Positions 9,004-17,854 of a stretch of 64,000 nt of DNA are shown piece after piece (position 1 is the first letter of the stretch; each line of letters begins with the position of its first letter). The notes beneath the pieces are model-generated. The model ran no database searches. It was not told the DNA's origin and worked only from the letters and a program-made list of their open reading frames with translations. The position numbers were made by a program, and so were the translations under genes. The stretch lies in assembly GCF_004792695.1 (NCBI RefSeq), contig NZ_SRXU01000004.1, forward strand, positions 124,001 through 188,000, read 5' to 3'. Origin of the DNA: Sphingomonas naasensis. GTDB lineage: Bacteria; Pseudomonadota; Alphaproteobacteria; Sphingomonadales; Sphingomonadaceae.

Positions 9004-9124
9004 GCGGCACGCGCTGTCGTATCCAGACGAGAGCGTCCCCGGGTAAATGGCGGAAAGCTGCGAGAGGCGGTTTTCCGCAGATCCGCCACATCGGCTCAAC
9101 CGGAGCGCAGCAGGAATGGGGGGC

Positions 9125-9154
9125 CGCCGGCGAACAACATCGCTGTCGCCGGCG
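9125..9154. terminator. Hairpin between convergent genes
   Basis: A perfect nine-base inverted repeat, CGCCGGCGA (9125-9133) and TCGCCGGCG (9146-9154), with a 12-base loop lies between the convergent small secreted protein and the membrane-protein gene. No T run follows on either strand, so it may be a bidirectional or factor-assisted terminator, or simply a structured spacer. Confidence 0.4.
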
Positions 9155-9193
9155 ACGATCCCCCAACACCTGATGGCCGATCAAGCAAAGCTG

Positions 9194-10036
9194 TCAACCG
9201 GCGGTGCCCTCGCTCGGCAGCGGCTTGGGCGTGTAGAAAGCTGTCGCCCCGAGCACGAAAGCCGCACCCAGGAATGCCGCCCATTGCCTGACGACCTCCG
9301 CGCGCTCCGGCAGCCCGAAGCCGGTGAGATCGTAAAACCCGAACAGCCATTCGGCATCGGTCGCGGTTGCCCATAGCAGGAACGCGGTGACCGCGACCCA
9401 AACCGCGGCGGCATCCAGATTGGTCGGTTCGTTGGCGACGGGCCGACTCGTGTTCGCGAGGCGGCGGACGAAGAACAGCAACACGACGCAGACGATCAGC
9501 ACGACGAGCTTCTTGACCGCGCCATTGGGGAAGATGGCGAGCCCGCTTCCATACAGAGTGAGCGCCTCGGCGGGGAACAGCGTGATGAGCTTGTTGTAGA
9601 CGGTCGGATCGCCGCCGCCCGCCTCGATATTGTCGTCGGCCCCGGTTGCGGAAAGCACTCCCGTCGGCGCGGGCCGGCGCGCGATGCGAAGGCTGCCCTG
9701 GATCGAGGGCAGGGCGGCGGTGTGCGCGCGTGCGGCCCCGGTTGCAGCGAGGAGCAGCCGCGTCGCGTCCGCTATCTCTCGCAACGCGGCGTCGAGATCG
9801 GCCGGTGTCGCGCTGGCCAGCATGCGCTCCGCGCGACCCGCGGCCGCCGCCGCGGCACGCTGCGCGGTTTCATCGCCGGGAGCCGCGGCAAAGTTCCGGA
9901 TCGCGGCATTGAGCGCGGTCTCCGCGTTGGCCAGCGCCGCGCTTTGATCCGCGCCGAAATTGCCGCTCTCGCCCGCTTGATGCACGGCCTGCGCAAGTTG
10001 CCGGAACGCGGCGACGGTTTCATCTGCGATTGCCAT
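9194..10036 (-). CDS. Hypothetical membrane protein, last gene of the haem-peroxidase operon
   Basis: 280 residues of no recognised family. Residues 1-110 are alanine-rich helices with heptad-like spacing. Residues 150-175 (YNKLITLFPAEALTLYGSGL) precede three hydrophobic segments near 183-200, 220-237 and 255-275, giving a cytoplasmic or periplasmic N-terminal helical head and a small membrane anchor. It begins nine bases after the stop of the lipoprotein gene and ends the minus-strand operon. The helical domain could contact the similarly helical lipoprotein upstream. Function unknown. Confidence 0.6.
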   Translation of the reverse strand: MAIADETVAAFRQLAQAVHQAGESGNFGADQSAALANAETALNAAIRNFAAAPGDETAQRAAAAAAGRAERMLASATPADLDAALREIADATRLLLAATGAARAHTAALPSIQGSLRIARRPAPTGVLSATGADDNIEAGGGDPTVYNKLITLFPAEALTLYGSGLAIFPNGAVKKLVVLIVCVVLLFFVRRLANTSRPVANEPTNLDAAAVWVAVTAFLLWATATDAEWLFGFYDLTGFGLPERAEVVRQWAAFLGAAFVLGATAFYTPKPLPSEGTAG

Positions 10037-10045
10037 AATTCCTCC

Positions 10046-11035
10046 TCAGATCACCGCAGTCGCGACCTGCGCCAAAAGACGCAGTGCTTCTGCTATGCGT
10101 TTTCCCTCGATGGCGGCGATGCGCCGACGCTCGGTTTCGGTGAAATCGCCCTTCAGGTGCCGTGCCAGCGTCGCCCGGCTATTGCCGAGCAGCACGACCG
10201 CCGCCTCCATCGCCTTTCCACGTGCCTCGACCTGGTTCTCGTCGACGCGCGCCGATTGCAGCAGTTCGACGAAAGCGAGACGCTGCTCGAACGGGCGGCT
10301 GTTGCGGATCTGGCCGTTGTAGACCGTGCGCAGGCGGCTGGTGGTGTCGTTCGCGTCGGTCCTGGCGAAGGCCACCCAATCCCTGACCTGCTTCTGCAAT
10401 TCGGCCGAGATCGCGCCGACCTCCGCATCGCGCGCGGCGACGATCGCGCGCACGCGCCGGACCTTGCCGGCTTCCTGCGCGAGATCGCTGGCGAATTGCG
10501 CGAGCTTGATCGCGCTTTTCGCCTGATCGCCCGCCAGATCCGTCGGGATTTTGGGCAATCCGGCGCCGAATAGCGCCTCGGCGAGCGCGCGCGCCTCGCC
10601 GGCCTTGGCGGCGAGGGCCGCCAGCTCGGCGGCGATGTCGCGGTTCGGCGCGCCGAGAGTCTTGTCCAGAGCTGCGGCATAGTCCGCCAGCGCGGCGATC
10701 ATCACCAGTGTGGGCTGTACGCTGGCATCGGCGATCGGACGCGTGTCGAGGGCTATCGTGGTGCCTTGGGGTCCAGGTTCGTCCGCGCAGAGCGCTCCTG
10801 TCGATCCTATCCGGATATGGACGACTATCGCGCCGGTGCACGAAGGATCGCTTGCGACGATCACCGCGTTCGCGCGGGCCCGGCGGAGCCTGTGCTCGAC
10901 GAGCGCGGCGCGCGACGCGTCGACGACCGCGGTCGAGGATGTCGAGACGGTGGCGGCGCTTTCCAGCCGCAGAGTATTGGCGCCGCAACCGGACAGCACG
11001 AGCGCCGTGGTGACAAGGAGAGAGCGGTGTTTCAT
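10046..11035 (-). CDS. Hypothetical lipoprotein
   Basis: 329 residues. A short lipoprotein signal with lipobox LVLSGC near residue 18 is followed by a mostly helical, Ala/Arg-rich domain. One conserved-looking stretch is SDPSCTGAIVVHIRIG. The start at 11035 overlaps the patatin stop by four bases (ATGA), which points to translational coupling and excludes the longer arginine-rich reading. No known family was recognised. Being a lipoprotein coupled to a patatin-type lipoprotein, it is probably an envelope partner of the phospholipase. Confidence 0.65.
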   Translation of the reverse strand: MKHRSLLVTTALVLSGCGANTLRLESAATVSTSSTAVVDASRAALVEHRLRRARANAVIVASDPSCTGAIVVHIRIGSTGALCADEPGPQGTTIALDTRPIADASVQPTLVMIAALADYAAALDKTLGAPNRDIAAELAALAAKAGEARALAEALFGAGLPKIPTDLAGDQAKSAIKLAQFASDLAQEAGKVRRVRAIVAARDAEVGAISAELQKQVRDWVAFARTDANDTTSRLRTVYNGQIRNSRPFEQRLAFVELLQSARVDENQVEARGKAMEAAVVLLGNSRATLARHLKGDFTETERRRIAAIEGKRIAEALRLLAQVATAVI

Positions 11036-12429
11036 CGGGATGCTCCTTTGCCGCGCGCGGCGGCGATCTCGGCGACGGTCGGCAATGCAATCCACGGTTG
11101 CGCGCGGTCGGCCTTGGCGGCGCCGAACCGCTGGAGGCATTGCATGAAGGTGGGATTGAACATCATCCCCTTGCGATCACGGCCACGGTGGAAGTCCTTG
11201 CGGCACCCGGGTCCGCCCTCCGTCGCCGGCCGGTTCCAGCCGTCGGCGGTGGCGAGGTGGATCGGGGTCGAGGGAAAGCCGAGACGCAGCGCCGCGATCG
11301 AGCCGACCTCCAGCGCGTTGACCATGATGCTCTGCGTGCGCAGCGCCGCGCTCAGCGCGTCGGCCCGCCCGTCGATCGCGGTGTCGCGACCGACGATCGT
11401 GGGGCCGTTGCGCACCACATAAAGTGGCGGCGTGACAATGCTTGCACCTGTGCGTGCGCGCACCGCCATGATCGCTGCGGCGCGCTCGGCGATGGCGGCC
11501 TCGAACACCGACTGGCGAACGCCGCCATCCATATAGGAGCGTTCGTCGATACGCACCTGCTGGTAGAATACCGGCACCGCCGCGGAGGCGAGGGCGGCGC
11601 CGACGATGCATTGCTGCGCGGTGCGTCCGCGCAGGCGCGCCAGCATCCGCACGTCGACGAAGCGGAAGCCGCCGTTGCGGGCATCGACGAAGCCGAGCAG
11701 CGTCGGCGGGGTTCCCGGCGCGGCGAGCAGCTTGAGCATCGGGCTTTGCGTGCAGTCGCCTTCGCCCGGACGGCCGTCGGCGCGCGGACATAGCGCTTCC
11801 TCGATGCGGCGGCGCAGCGGCGCGCTTCCCGCAACCGAGCCGGTGAGCGCGGCAAGGGCCTGCGCGTTACGGTTCACGATTTGCCGTTCGCTGGCCGGCG
11901 CGTAATTGCGCGTGAGCGTTGCGAACATCCGCTCGGCTTCCTCCGGGCGGCTGGCGCCGGCGAGGAACAGGGCCTGGAGTGCGCCGGTGCTCACGCCGCT
12001 GATGAAGGTGAACTGCGGCAATTCGCCGCATTTGTGGAGCCGGTTGAGGAAGCCCGTGCCGAACGCGCCCCATTGGCCGCCGCCCGAGAGCAACAACAGG
12101 CCGGGTTGCGTCGGCGCCTCGCGCCCCGCTCCGGCAGGACGGTCGCAATCGGGGCCGGGGGGGAAAACCTCCGCCGACAGGCCGACGAGCTCGGCAAGGT
12201 CGATGCCTTCGCGCAACAGCGCGTCGAAATCCTCGGTGGACGTCGCGGCGGTGTCGGCGGCCGCGATCGCGCCCGTCTGGTCCGCCTCGGTTGGCGGCGG
12301 CGCGTCGCGCTGGATCGCCTCGGTGAGCGCGTCGCGCGGCAGCGCGTGGCTCATCGCGTAGAAACCGGGGCAGTCGCGGATCGCCATCGGGCCGCGCATC
12401 GCGCAGGCCGACAGCGTCAACAGCGCCAT
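11032..12429 (-). CDS. Patatin-like phospholipase, probable lipoprotein
   Basis: About 465 residues with the full patatin catalytic kit: oxyanion loop LLSGGGQWGAF (about residues 114-123), nucleophile elbow GVSTG with Ser147, and catalytic aspartate in YMDGG (Asp301). Patatins hydrolyse acyl esters of phospholipids or neutral lipids. The N terminus has a lipobox, LTLSAC, so the enzyme is probably membrane-anchored. From the ATG at 12429 the signal is too short; a CTG at 12450 would add LRGALAV and make a normal signal peptide, so the real start may be there. It overlaps the downstream lipoprotein gene by four bases and follows the inhibitor gene by 40, in the middle of the haem-peroxidase operon. 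It is the candidate source of free fatty acids for the oxidases nearby. Confidence 0.85.
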   Translation of the reverse strand: MALLTLSACAMRGPMAIRDCPGFYAMSHALPRDALTEAIQRDAPPPTEADQTGAIAAADTAATSTEDFDALLREGIDLAELVGLSAEVFPPGPDCDRPAGAGREAPTQPGLLLLSGGGQWGAFGTGFLNRLHKCGELPQFTFISGVSTGALQALFLAGASRPEEAERMFATLTRNYAPASERQIVNRNAQALAALTGSVAGSAPLRRRIEEALCPRADGRPGEGDCTQSPMLKLLAAPGTPPTLLGFVDARNGGFRFVDVRMLARLRGRTAQQCIVGAALASAAVPVFYQQVRIDERSYMDGGVRQSVFEAAIAERAAAIMAVRARTGASIVTPPLYVVRNGPTIVGRDTAIDGRADALSAALRTQSIMVNALEVGSIAALRLGFPSTPIHLATADGWNRPATEGGPGCRKDFHRGRDRKGMMFNPTFMQCLQRFGAAKADRAQPWIALPTVAEIAAARGKGASR

Positions 12430-12469
12430 CACGGCGAGGGCGCCCCGCAGGGGCGCCGCCGCCGGCGGG

Positions 12470-12721
12470 TCAGCTATGCGGGTCTTCGTCCTCGGTGGTG
12501 TAGCTCTGGTCCACTTCGACGTTTGCGACGCCGGGCACCGCTGCCAGCGAACCGAGCTTTTCCTCCTCGATGTCCCCGGCGATGATGCCGCCGAGTTCGG
12601 AGGTGTCGACAACTTCGAGGCCGGCGTTGCGCAGCTGCTGCTCGATGGCGTCGAGGCGCTCGCGGTGCGGCTCCTCGACCGTGACAAGGACGCTGAGCTT
12701 GTAGGTCTTGCGTCCGGACAT
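12470..12721 (-). CDS. Stand-alone inhibitor-I9-like protein (subtilase propeptide-type)
   Basis: 83 residues, no signal peptide. The pattern strand (YKLSVLVTVEE), helix (RLDAIEQQLRNAG), strands (LEVVDTSELGGIIAGDI), helix (EEEKLGSLAAVPG), strand (VANVEVDQSY) is the ferredoxin-like beta-alpha-beta-beta-alpha-beta fold of inhibitor I9/subtilase propeptides, where the C-terminal tail occupies the protease active site. The gene lies 41 bases downstream of a subtilase gene in the same operon, which strongly favours an inhibitor or folding chaperone acting in trans. The ATG at 12721 has a GGAG ribosome site; an upstream extension is low-complexity. Assignment is by fold pattern and context, not by a search. 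Confidence 0.65.
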   Translation of the reverse strand: MSGRKTYKLSVLVTVEEPHRERLDAIEQQLRNAGLEVVDTSELGGIIAGDIEEEKLGSLAAVPGVANVEVDQSYTTEDEDPHS

Positions 12722-12762
12722 GAACCGATCTCCACTGCTTGGGTCCCCTTTTATCGCAAAGG

Positions 12763-14193
12763 CTATAGCCGCGCGAGCCCCGCGCCGACGTCGCTCGCCG
12801 GCTGCGACAGCGGCTGCGCGCGCGAGACGAGCATGCGCCACAGTTCGCTGGCGCTCAGCGAGGGATTCTGCTGCAGCAGAAGCGCGGCGATCCCGGCCAC
12901 GTGCGGCGTCGCCATGCTGGTTCCGTCGAGCAGGTCATATTGCGAGCGCCATGGCCGGAAGCGCGGCGGCTGCGGCGGCGCAGCGGGCTCGGGAGCGCTC
13001 GAATAGACCTGCACGCCGGGCGCAGCGATATCGATGTTGGCGCTGGGGTTCACCGCCGCGTTCGAGAAGTCCGCCACCCGCAAGGCGCGGTCGAGCGCCG
13101 CCACGGCCATGATCGACGGGCAGTTGGCCGGCGAGCTGACCGGTTCGGGGCGGGTCTGGCTGCGGCGGCTGTCATTGCCGGCCGCCGCGATAATCAGGGC
13201 ATTGCTGCGAAGTGCGTTGCGCGCGAGCGTCTCGAACGCGGGGCTCGGCCCGGCACCGGGCAAGATCCGTCCGCCGATCGACATCGAGATGATCCGGCAT
13301 CCCTGGCTGACCGCCCATTCGATTCCGAACACGGTCGAGCGGCCCAACGCCGCGCCGGTATTCGAAAGCACCTTGCCGATATAGAGTTCGGCCTCGGATG
13401 CGATGCCGTAGCGGGGACCTCGCTGCGGCTGACGCGAGCCTGCGGCGGTGCCGGCACAGTGAGTGCCGTGGCCGTTCAGATCGTCTACGTCCTGGCCGGG
13501 AATGAAGGACTTCATCCGCGCGGCGCTCAGGCGTCCGCGAAAATCCGGATGATCGATGTCGATCCCGGTATCGAGAATGGCCAGCTTGACGCCGCGCCCG
13601 GTCAGCGCCGTGCCCTCCACCCCCGTCGCGGTCAATCCCCAGGTCGAGGTGAGGCTGTCGGCAAATGCCTGCCCGGCAGCGCACGCGCCGGGCAGGCCCG
13701 CCAGTGGGCCCGGTGCCGCGCTTTCGCCGATCGCTTCGCCATTGAGCTGGGCCCAGAGCGCGTTCACCGCGTCCCGATAGCCGCGCAGATACGGGGCGAA
13801 GTCGGGCGACGCGCCACCGAAGGCGAAAAAAATGGGCTCGCACTCGCGCGAGGCGAGCGGATTGGCCTTGTCGGCGACCGCCGCCGCGATCGCGCCCTGC
13901 TGGTCGGGATCGGCGTCGAGCACCGCGACACCGAGCGAGGGAAAGATCGTCGCATCGGCGCCGTCCCCGGCGGCGGCGGCCATGCCCTCGCCATAGTCGG
14001 CCGCGTGCGCGACGGCCAATCCCGCCTTCGACCGCAGCGTCGCGACCGCGTCGCTGGTACCCTCGAGCGGGAAGGTGACCAGCATGCCCGGGACCAGTTC
14101 GGACGCATAAGGCGCGGCGAGCCGGATGAGTGGGTTGCCATTCTCGCCGGCCTCGCCGGTTCCGGAATGCCGTCTTTGGGTTCCCTTCGCCAT
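12763..14193 (-). CDS. Subtilisin-like serine protease (S8 family)
   Basis: 476 residues. Catalytic triad: Asp208 in LAILDTGID, His242 in NGHGTHCAG and Ser426 in DGTSMATPHVAG, with the oxyanion Asn340 in AAAGND. Residues 1-165 form an N-terminal region, part of which (about 36-125) could itself be a propeptide-like domain. There is no signal peptide: the protein opens with the hydrophilic MAKGTQRRHSGTGEAGENGN, so it is probably cytoplasmic or exported by a non-Sec route. The ATG at 14193 (after GAGGA) is chosen over the GTG just before it. It follows the haem peroxidase gene by 61 bases and precedes an I9-like inhibitor gene. Substrate unknown; the neighbouring peroxidase or P450-DyP are candidates. 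Confidence 0.92.
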   Translation of the reverse strand: MAKGTQRRHSGTGEAGENGNPLIRLAAPYASELVPGMLVTFPLEGTSDAVATLRSKAGLAVAHAADYGEGMAAAAGDGADATIFPSLGVAVLDADPDQQGAIAAAVADKANPLASRECEPIFFAFGGASPDFAPYLRGYRDAVNALWAQLNGEAIGESAAPGPLAGLPGACAAGQAFADSLTSTWGLTATGVEGTALTGRGVKLAILDTGIDIDHPDFRGRLSAARMKSFIPGQDVDDLNGHGTHCAGTAAGSRQPQRGPRYGIASEAELYIGKVLSNTGAALGRSTVFGIEWAVSQGCRIISMSIGGRILPGAGPSPAFETLARNALRSNALIIAAAGNDSRRSQTRPEPVSSPANCPSIMAVAALDRALRVADFSNAAVNPSANIDIAAPGVQVYSSAPEPAAPPQPPRFRPWRSQYDLLDGTSMATPHVAGIAALLLQQNPSLSASELWRMLVSRAQPLSQPASDVGAGLARL

Positions 14194-14254
14194 CACACCG
14201 TTTCCTCGAGCAAGGCGGTTGCCGCAGTGCCCGGCCGAAGCGTCGACCGGCGCA

Positions 14255-15949
14255 TCACAGCACTCCCGCGAATTTGAAGAAGGATTCGAAGCTGTCGACC
14301 GGTCCGCCGGGCAGACCGGCGTCAGCGGGATGCCAGCGTCCCTGGTCGCTGCCCGCGGCGTTCCAGTAGCTTTCGGGATCGGTCGCGATCAGGCCGACCA
14401 GCGTCTCGGCGACGATCGCGCTGCCGATCGGCCCGAGCCGTTTGCCGCCGCCCCGCGCCTGCGCCTCGGCGAGCACGTAGAACCACAAGGGCGTCTGGGT
14501 CTCGTAGCCATTGTCGTCGATCGCCGCGCCGCCGGGGCCCGCGGTGATCTCGGCGGTGGTCAATGCCTTGACCTCGATCCCGGCATCGTCGAGCTGTGCC
14601 CCGACGGTCTGCGCGGTGGGCAGGTTGAGGATATAGCTCCGGCGCAGGTTGCGCTGCGCCAGCGAGCGCAGATGCGGCTTGCTTTCATTGACGAGGTCGC
14701 CGAGCGCGTCGGCCAGCGCGGGATCGATCGGGCGCGCGACACGTGCGACGTCGTCGGGCACAATGAAATTGGCCCAGTTGATGATCCACACGCTGGGCAG
14801 CACGGATGCCCCGCCGAGCCCTCCCTTGCCGGTGAACTGGAACAGCTCGTGCAGCGTCGCCCGACCGAGACTGCCCGCGGGGCCGAAGAACGCGTTGAAG
14901 GTATAGGCGCCGCGGATCATCGAATGGCCGAAGCGGAAGGCGGCGACACTGAACTCGATCGGGAGCGGTGCGTGATCCCCGGACGTGCCGCCATGCGCTT
15001 TGGCGAAGGCCGCGTAGCGGGCGCCCCCGCTCACCTTCGTCACGGCGAGGATCGCGGGATCGCACAAGGCGGCGAGATACCGCTCCACGACGAGCCATTG
15101 ATAATGCCACTGCACCAGCCGTTTGGCGCGTGCGAAGCGCGCGTCGTCGTCACCGGCAAGCGTATCGGCGACGGCGTTGTGGAAGCGCAGGACCGACAAA
15201 TGGAGCTGCGCGACGACCAGATTCTCGTCATTGCGGCTGTCGGCGATGAAAGCGAGCTTGCGCGGATCGACGGGGCCGAAGTCGCTGACCATGCCCGTGG
15301 TCGGTGGCAAATCGGTCACTAGGCCTTCGTCCAGCATCTGGCCGAAGCGCGGCAGATCATTGGGCTCACCGCCATCGGCGTGGCCGACGCGCATATGTGC
15401 CCCGTCGCGCAGCTTCTCGTCGATATCGGTGCCGTCGCCATAGACGCTGTCGAGCCGCAGCGTGCCGCGTCGCAGATTGCCGAGCTGCTGCATCACCGTC
15501 GCGCGCGGGTTGATCACCAGCGGCGGCGCGGCGATGCTGAAATCGGCCAATGCCTCGGGATTCCGATCGGTGTTGGCGGTGATGTCGTGATCGATGAACT
15601 GGCCGAAATAGGTGAGCACGGCGGGCAGCTCGCTCGACGGTCCGGGAAATGGCCCGGCGTCGTTCATCGCCGCGCCGACCGCGCCCAGCTTTTCGAACGC
15701 GTCGGGATCGTGCACCAGCCCGCCGCCGGTGAACATATAGCCGAACCGGTCGGGTCCCGCCGGTGCCGCGCCTGCCGCCGCCGCGCCTGCCGCCTCGGCG
15801 ATCATGTCGGGCGCATTCGACGCGAACGCGGATGCGGGTGCGACTTCGCTGCTGGTCGCGCCGCCGGCGCCGTCCCCATCGCTGCCCGCGGTGGCGAGAG
15901 TCATGCCGAGCTGCACGAATTTTTGACCATGTCCCAGTGCGAAGAGCAT
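14255..15949 (-). CDS. Animal-type (cyclooxygenase-superfamily) haem peroxidase
   Basis: 564 residues. The distal site reads FGQFIDHDIT: Gln117, Asp120 (haem-ester position), His121 (distal) and Asp122 (calcium position). DSRNDEN supplies Arg239 and Glu242, and RFGHSMIR supplies the proximal His342. These are the invariant residues of the myeloperoxidase/cyclooxygenase/alpha-dioxygenase superfamily. Members oxidise halides or insert oxygen into fatty acids. No signal peptide is evident; residues 18-65 are Ala/Gly-rich linker. The start has GGGAG six bases upstream. It is first in a six-gene operon and divergent from a regulator gene, with a phospholipase and a P450-DyP fusion nearby, a setting that favours a lipid substrate. 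That choice is inference. Confidence 0.92.
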   Translation of the reverse strand: MLFALGHGQKFVQLGMTLATAGSDGDGAGGATSSEVAPASAFASNAPDMIAEAAGAAAAGAAPAGPDRFGYMFTGGGLVHDPDAFEKLGAVGAAMNDAGPFPGPSSELPAVLTYFGQFIDHDITANTDRNPEALADFSIAAPPLVINPRATVMQQLGNLRRGTLRLDSVYGDGTDIDEKLRDGAHMRVGHADGGEPNDLPRFGQMLDEGLVTDLPPTTGMVSDFGPVDPRKLAFIADSRNDENLVVAQLHLSVLRFHNAVADTLAGDDDARFARAKRLVQWHYQWLVVERYLAALCDPAILAVTKVSGGARYAAFAKAHGGTSGDHAPLPIEFSVAAFRFGHSMIRGAYTFNAFFGPAGSLGRATLHELFQFTGKGGLGGASVLPSVWIINWANFIVPDDVARVARPIDPALADALGDLVNESKPHLRSLAQRNLRRSYILNLPTAQTVGAQLDDAGIEVKALTTAEITAGPGGAAIDDNGYETQTPLWFYVLAEAQARGGGKRLGPIGSAIVAETLVGLIATDPESYWNAAGSDQGRWHPADAGLPGGPVDSFESFFKFAGVL

Positions 15950-15991
15950 TTCGGACTCCCTTTTGGCGATTGTCGCCGAAGGTCATCGCGG

Positions 15992-16014
15992 ATCACCCGC
16001 TCGCAGGACGTGAT
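15992..16014. promoter_or_regulatory. Candidate operator in divergent promoter region
   Basis: The 135-base region between the divergent haem peroxidase and regulator genes holds an inverted repeat ATCAC (15992-15996) / GTGAT (16010-16014) with a 13-base spacer. A second, weaker pair GCGAT (15966-15970) / ATCGC (15985-15989) is next to it. Such placement suits autoregulation by the regulator encoded at 16085, but no consensus is known for it. Confidence 0.3.
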
Positions 16015-16084
16015 TGCGGCGTCGGGAAAGCGTGAAAAATGAAGTGAGGAGGCCCCGTTTTTCGCTTATGTTGCGCGCGGGGGA

Positions 16085-17770
16085 ATGATGCAGCAGGCGA
16101 CCGGGCACTCGCACCAGCTGAATCTGTTGGGTCCGTTTGGCTTGTTCGAGCCAAACGGCGCACGCATCGAGATTCCCAGCAAGAAGGGCATGGCGCTGCT
16201 CGCGCTGCTGGCGATGGCGCGGGACGGCGTGCGCGCGCGGCCGTGGTTGCAGGACATGCTATGGGGCTCGCGCGCGCCCGAGCAGGCGAGCGCGAGCCTG
16301 CGCCGCGAGCTTTCTGCGTTGCGCCGGCTGCTCAACGCCGGCTCCGATCCGCTGTTGATCTGCGAACACGGCCGCGTCACGCTCGCGCTCGATCATATCG
16401 CGGTCGATGCCGGAAGCGCGCGGCCGGGCCGCTGCGGCGAGTTCCTCGAGGGGCTGGATCTCGTCGACGCCGAGGCGTTCGAGCAATGGCTGCGCGAACA
16501 ACGCAGCGACTTTGCCGGGCAATTGGCGCCGCCGGCCGCGCCGGTGTTGCCGCGCGACATCGTCGACATGACCGAGCCTGCCGCGGGTCTGCCCGATCGG
16601 CCCACGCTGGCGGTGCTGCCTTTCGCCAATCTGACCGGGAATGCCGAGCTCGACTATGTCGCCGAAGGCCTGGTCAGCGATCTGATCGATCAGATCGCCC
16701 ATCTGCGCTGGCTGCCGGTGATCTCGGGCATGGCGAGCGCCGCCTATCCTTCGGCGAAACTGCGCCTCGCCGATATCGGGCGGGCGCTCGGTGCGCGATA
16801 TCTGATCGACGGGCGACTGCGCGGAGAGGCCGGCGCGCTGACGCTCGCGATCGGGATTTCCGACACCGACACCAGCGAGGCGATCTGGTCGCACCATATC
16901 CAGCTCCCCGCCGACGCCTCCGCGACGATGCTGGGGCCGGTGCTCGACGAGATTGTCGGCGCGCTGTCCACCCGGATCGATCTGGCGGAGATGGTCCGCG
17001 CGACGCGGGCGCCCGCGACCGGCTCCGGCGTCACCGGCCTGATCTGGCGCGCGCGCTGGCATCACAACCGCTACACGCCGGCCAATGCACGCATCGCCGA
17101 GGATCTGCTCGAACAGGCGCTGGCGATCGATCCGGACTCGTCGGAGGCGATCCTGCAGCTCGCATATTTCCGCCAGCGTCAACTATGGATCAAGCGCGCC
17201 AGCGCGGCGGAAATCGCGGATCTTGGACAGCTCGCGCGGCGCGCGATCACTGCCGACCCGATCGACGGCCGAGGCTATATGCTCGCCGGGATGGCCGAAC
17301 TCTGGCGTCGCAATACGGTGCCCGCGGTCGCGCTGCTCGAGCAGGCGATCCGGCTAAACCCCAGCCTTGCGCTGGCTTACACCCAGCTGGCCGCGGCCTT
17401 CTATCTCGACGACGCACCCGAACACGCACTCGAACCGATCAGCCGGGCGTTCCGATTGGGGCTGGGCGAGCAATATACTTATTATGCGCTGGGCGAGCTG
17501 GCGATCATCCGCGCGATGCTGGGCAATGCCACCGGCGCGATCGAGGCGGCGGACCATGCGATCGTGCGCCGCGAGGCCTATTGGTATGCGCATCTCGTGA
17601 AGATCCACGCGCTGGTCCAATGTGGCTGCGCGGGGGAAGCCGCCGCGGCACTTGCGCGGCTGCGACGTGCCAAGCCGCGCTTCGATGCCAGCTATATCGA
17701 CTGGATTCCGTTCACCACCGCCAAATGGCCGTCACGCCTTCGCGCGTCGTTGAGCGTGGCAGAGGAATAA
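16085..17770 (+). CDS. SARP-type winged-helix regulator with TPR repeats
   Basis: 561 residues. Residues 10-105 look like the winged-helix DNA-binding domain of SARP/AfsR-type regulators (LNLLGPFGLFEPNGARIEI, then WLQDMLWGSRAPEQASASL and LRRELSALRRLL). Residues 174-300 form an alpha/beta domain, LAVLPFANLTGN...LVSDLIDQIAHL, seen in adenylate-cyclase-like and FlgO-related regulators. The rest (about 310-540) is tetratricopeptide-like, with repeats such as LLEQALAIDPDSSEAILQLA and LLEQAIRLNPSLALAYTQLA. No membrane segment is seen. It is divergent from the six-gene peroxidase operon and directly upstream of the P450-DyP gene on the same strand, so it is the likely pathway regulator. Start: one of two adjacent ATGs after GGGGG. 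Confidence 0.8.
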   Translation: MMQQATGHSHQLNLLGPFGLFEPNGARIEIPSKKGMALLALLAMARDGVRARPWLQDMLWGSRAPEQASASLRRELSALRRLLNAGSDPLLICEHGRVTLALDHIAVDAGSARPGRCGEFLEGLDLVDAEAFEQWLREQRSDFAGQLAPPAAPVLPRDIVDMTEPAAGLPDRPTLAVLPFANLTGNAELDYVAEGLVSDLIDQIAHLRWLPVISGMASAAYPSAKLRLADIGRALGARYLIDGRLRGEAGALTLAIGISDTDTSEAIWSHHIQLPADASATMLGPVLDEIVGALSTRIDLAEMVRATRAPATGSGVTGLIWRARWHHNRYTPANARIAEDLLEQALAIDPDSSEAILQLAYFRQRQLWIKRASAAEIADLGQLARRAITADPIDGRGYMLAGMAELWRRNTVPAVALLEQAIRLNPSLALAYTQLAAAFYLDDAPEHALEPISRAFRLGLGEQYTYYALGELAIIRAMLGNATGAIEAADHAIVRREAYWYAHLVKIHALVQCGCAGEAAAALARLRRAKPRFDASYIDWIPFTTAKWPSRLRASLSVAEE

Positions 17771-17808
17771 CGCCAAAATGGGCGGGTTCGGAATTGATGC
17801 CCGCTATT

Positions 17809-17827
17809 GTACTGATAAGATAAGTAC
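17809..17827. promoter_or_regulatory. Inverted repeat upstream of the P450-DyP gene
   Basis: GTACT (17809-17813) and AGTAC (17823-17827) form an inverted repeat around an AT-rich nine-base spacer, in the 84-base gap between the regulator stop and the GTG of the fusion gene. The surrounding bases are much richer in A/T than the flanking genes, as expected for a promoter or operator. Possible target of the upstream regulator; no known consensus. Confidence 0.35.
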
Positions 17828-17854
17828 TTGAGCGTTTTCACTGGGGGGTGGGGC

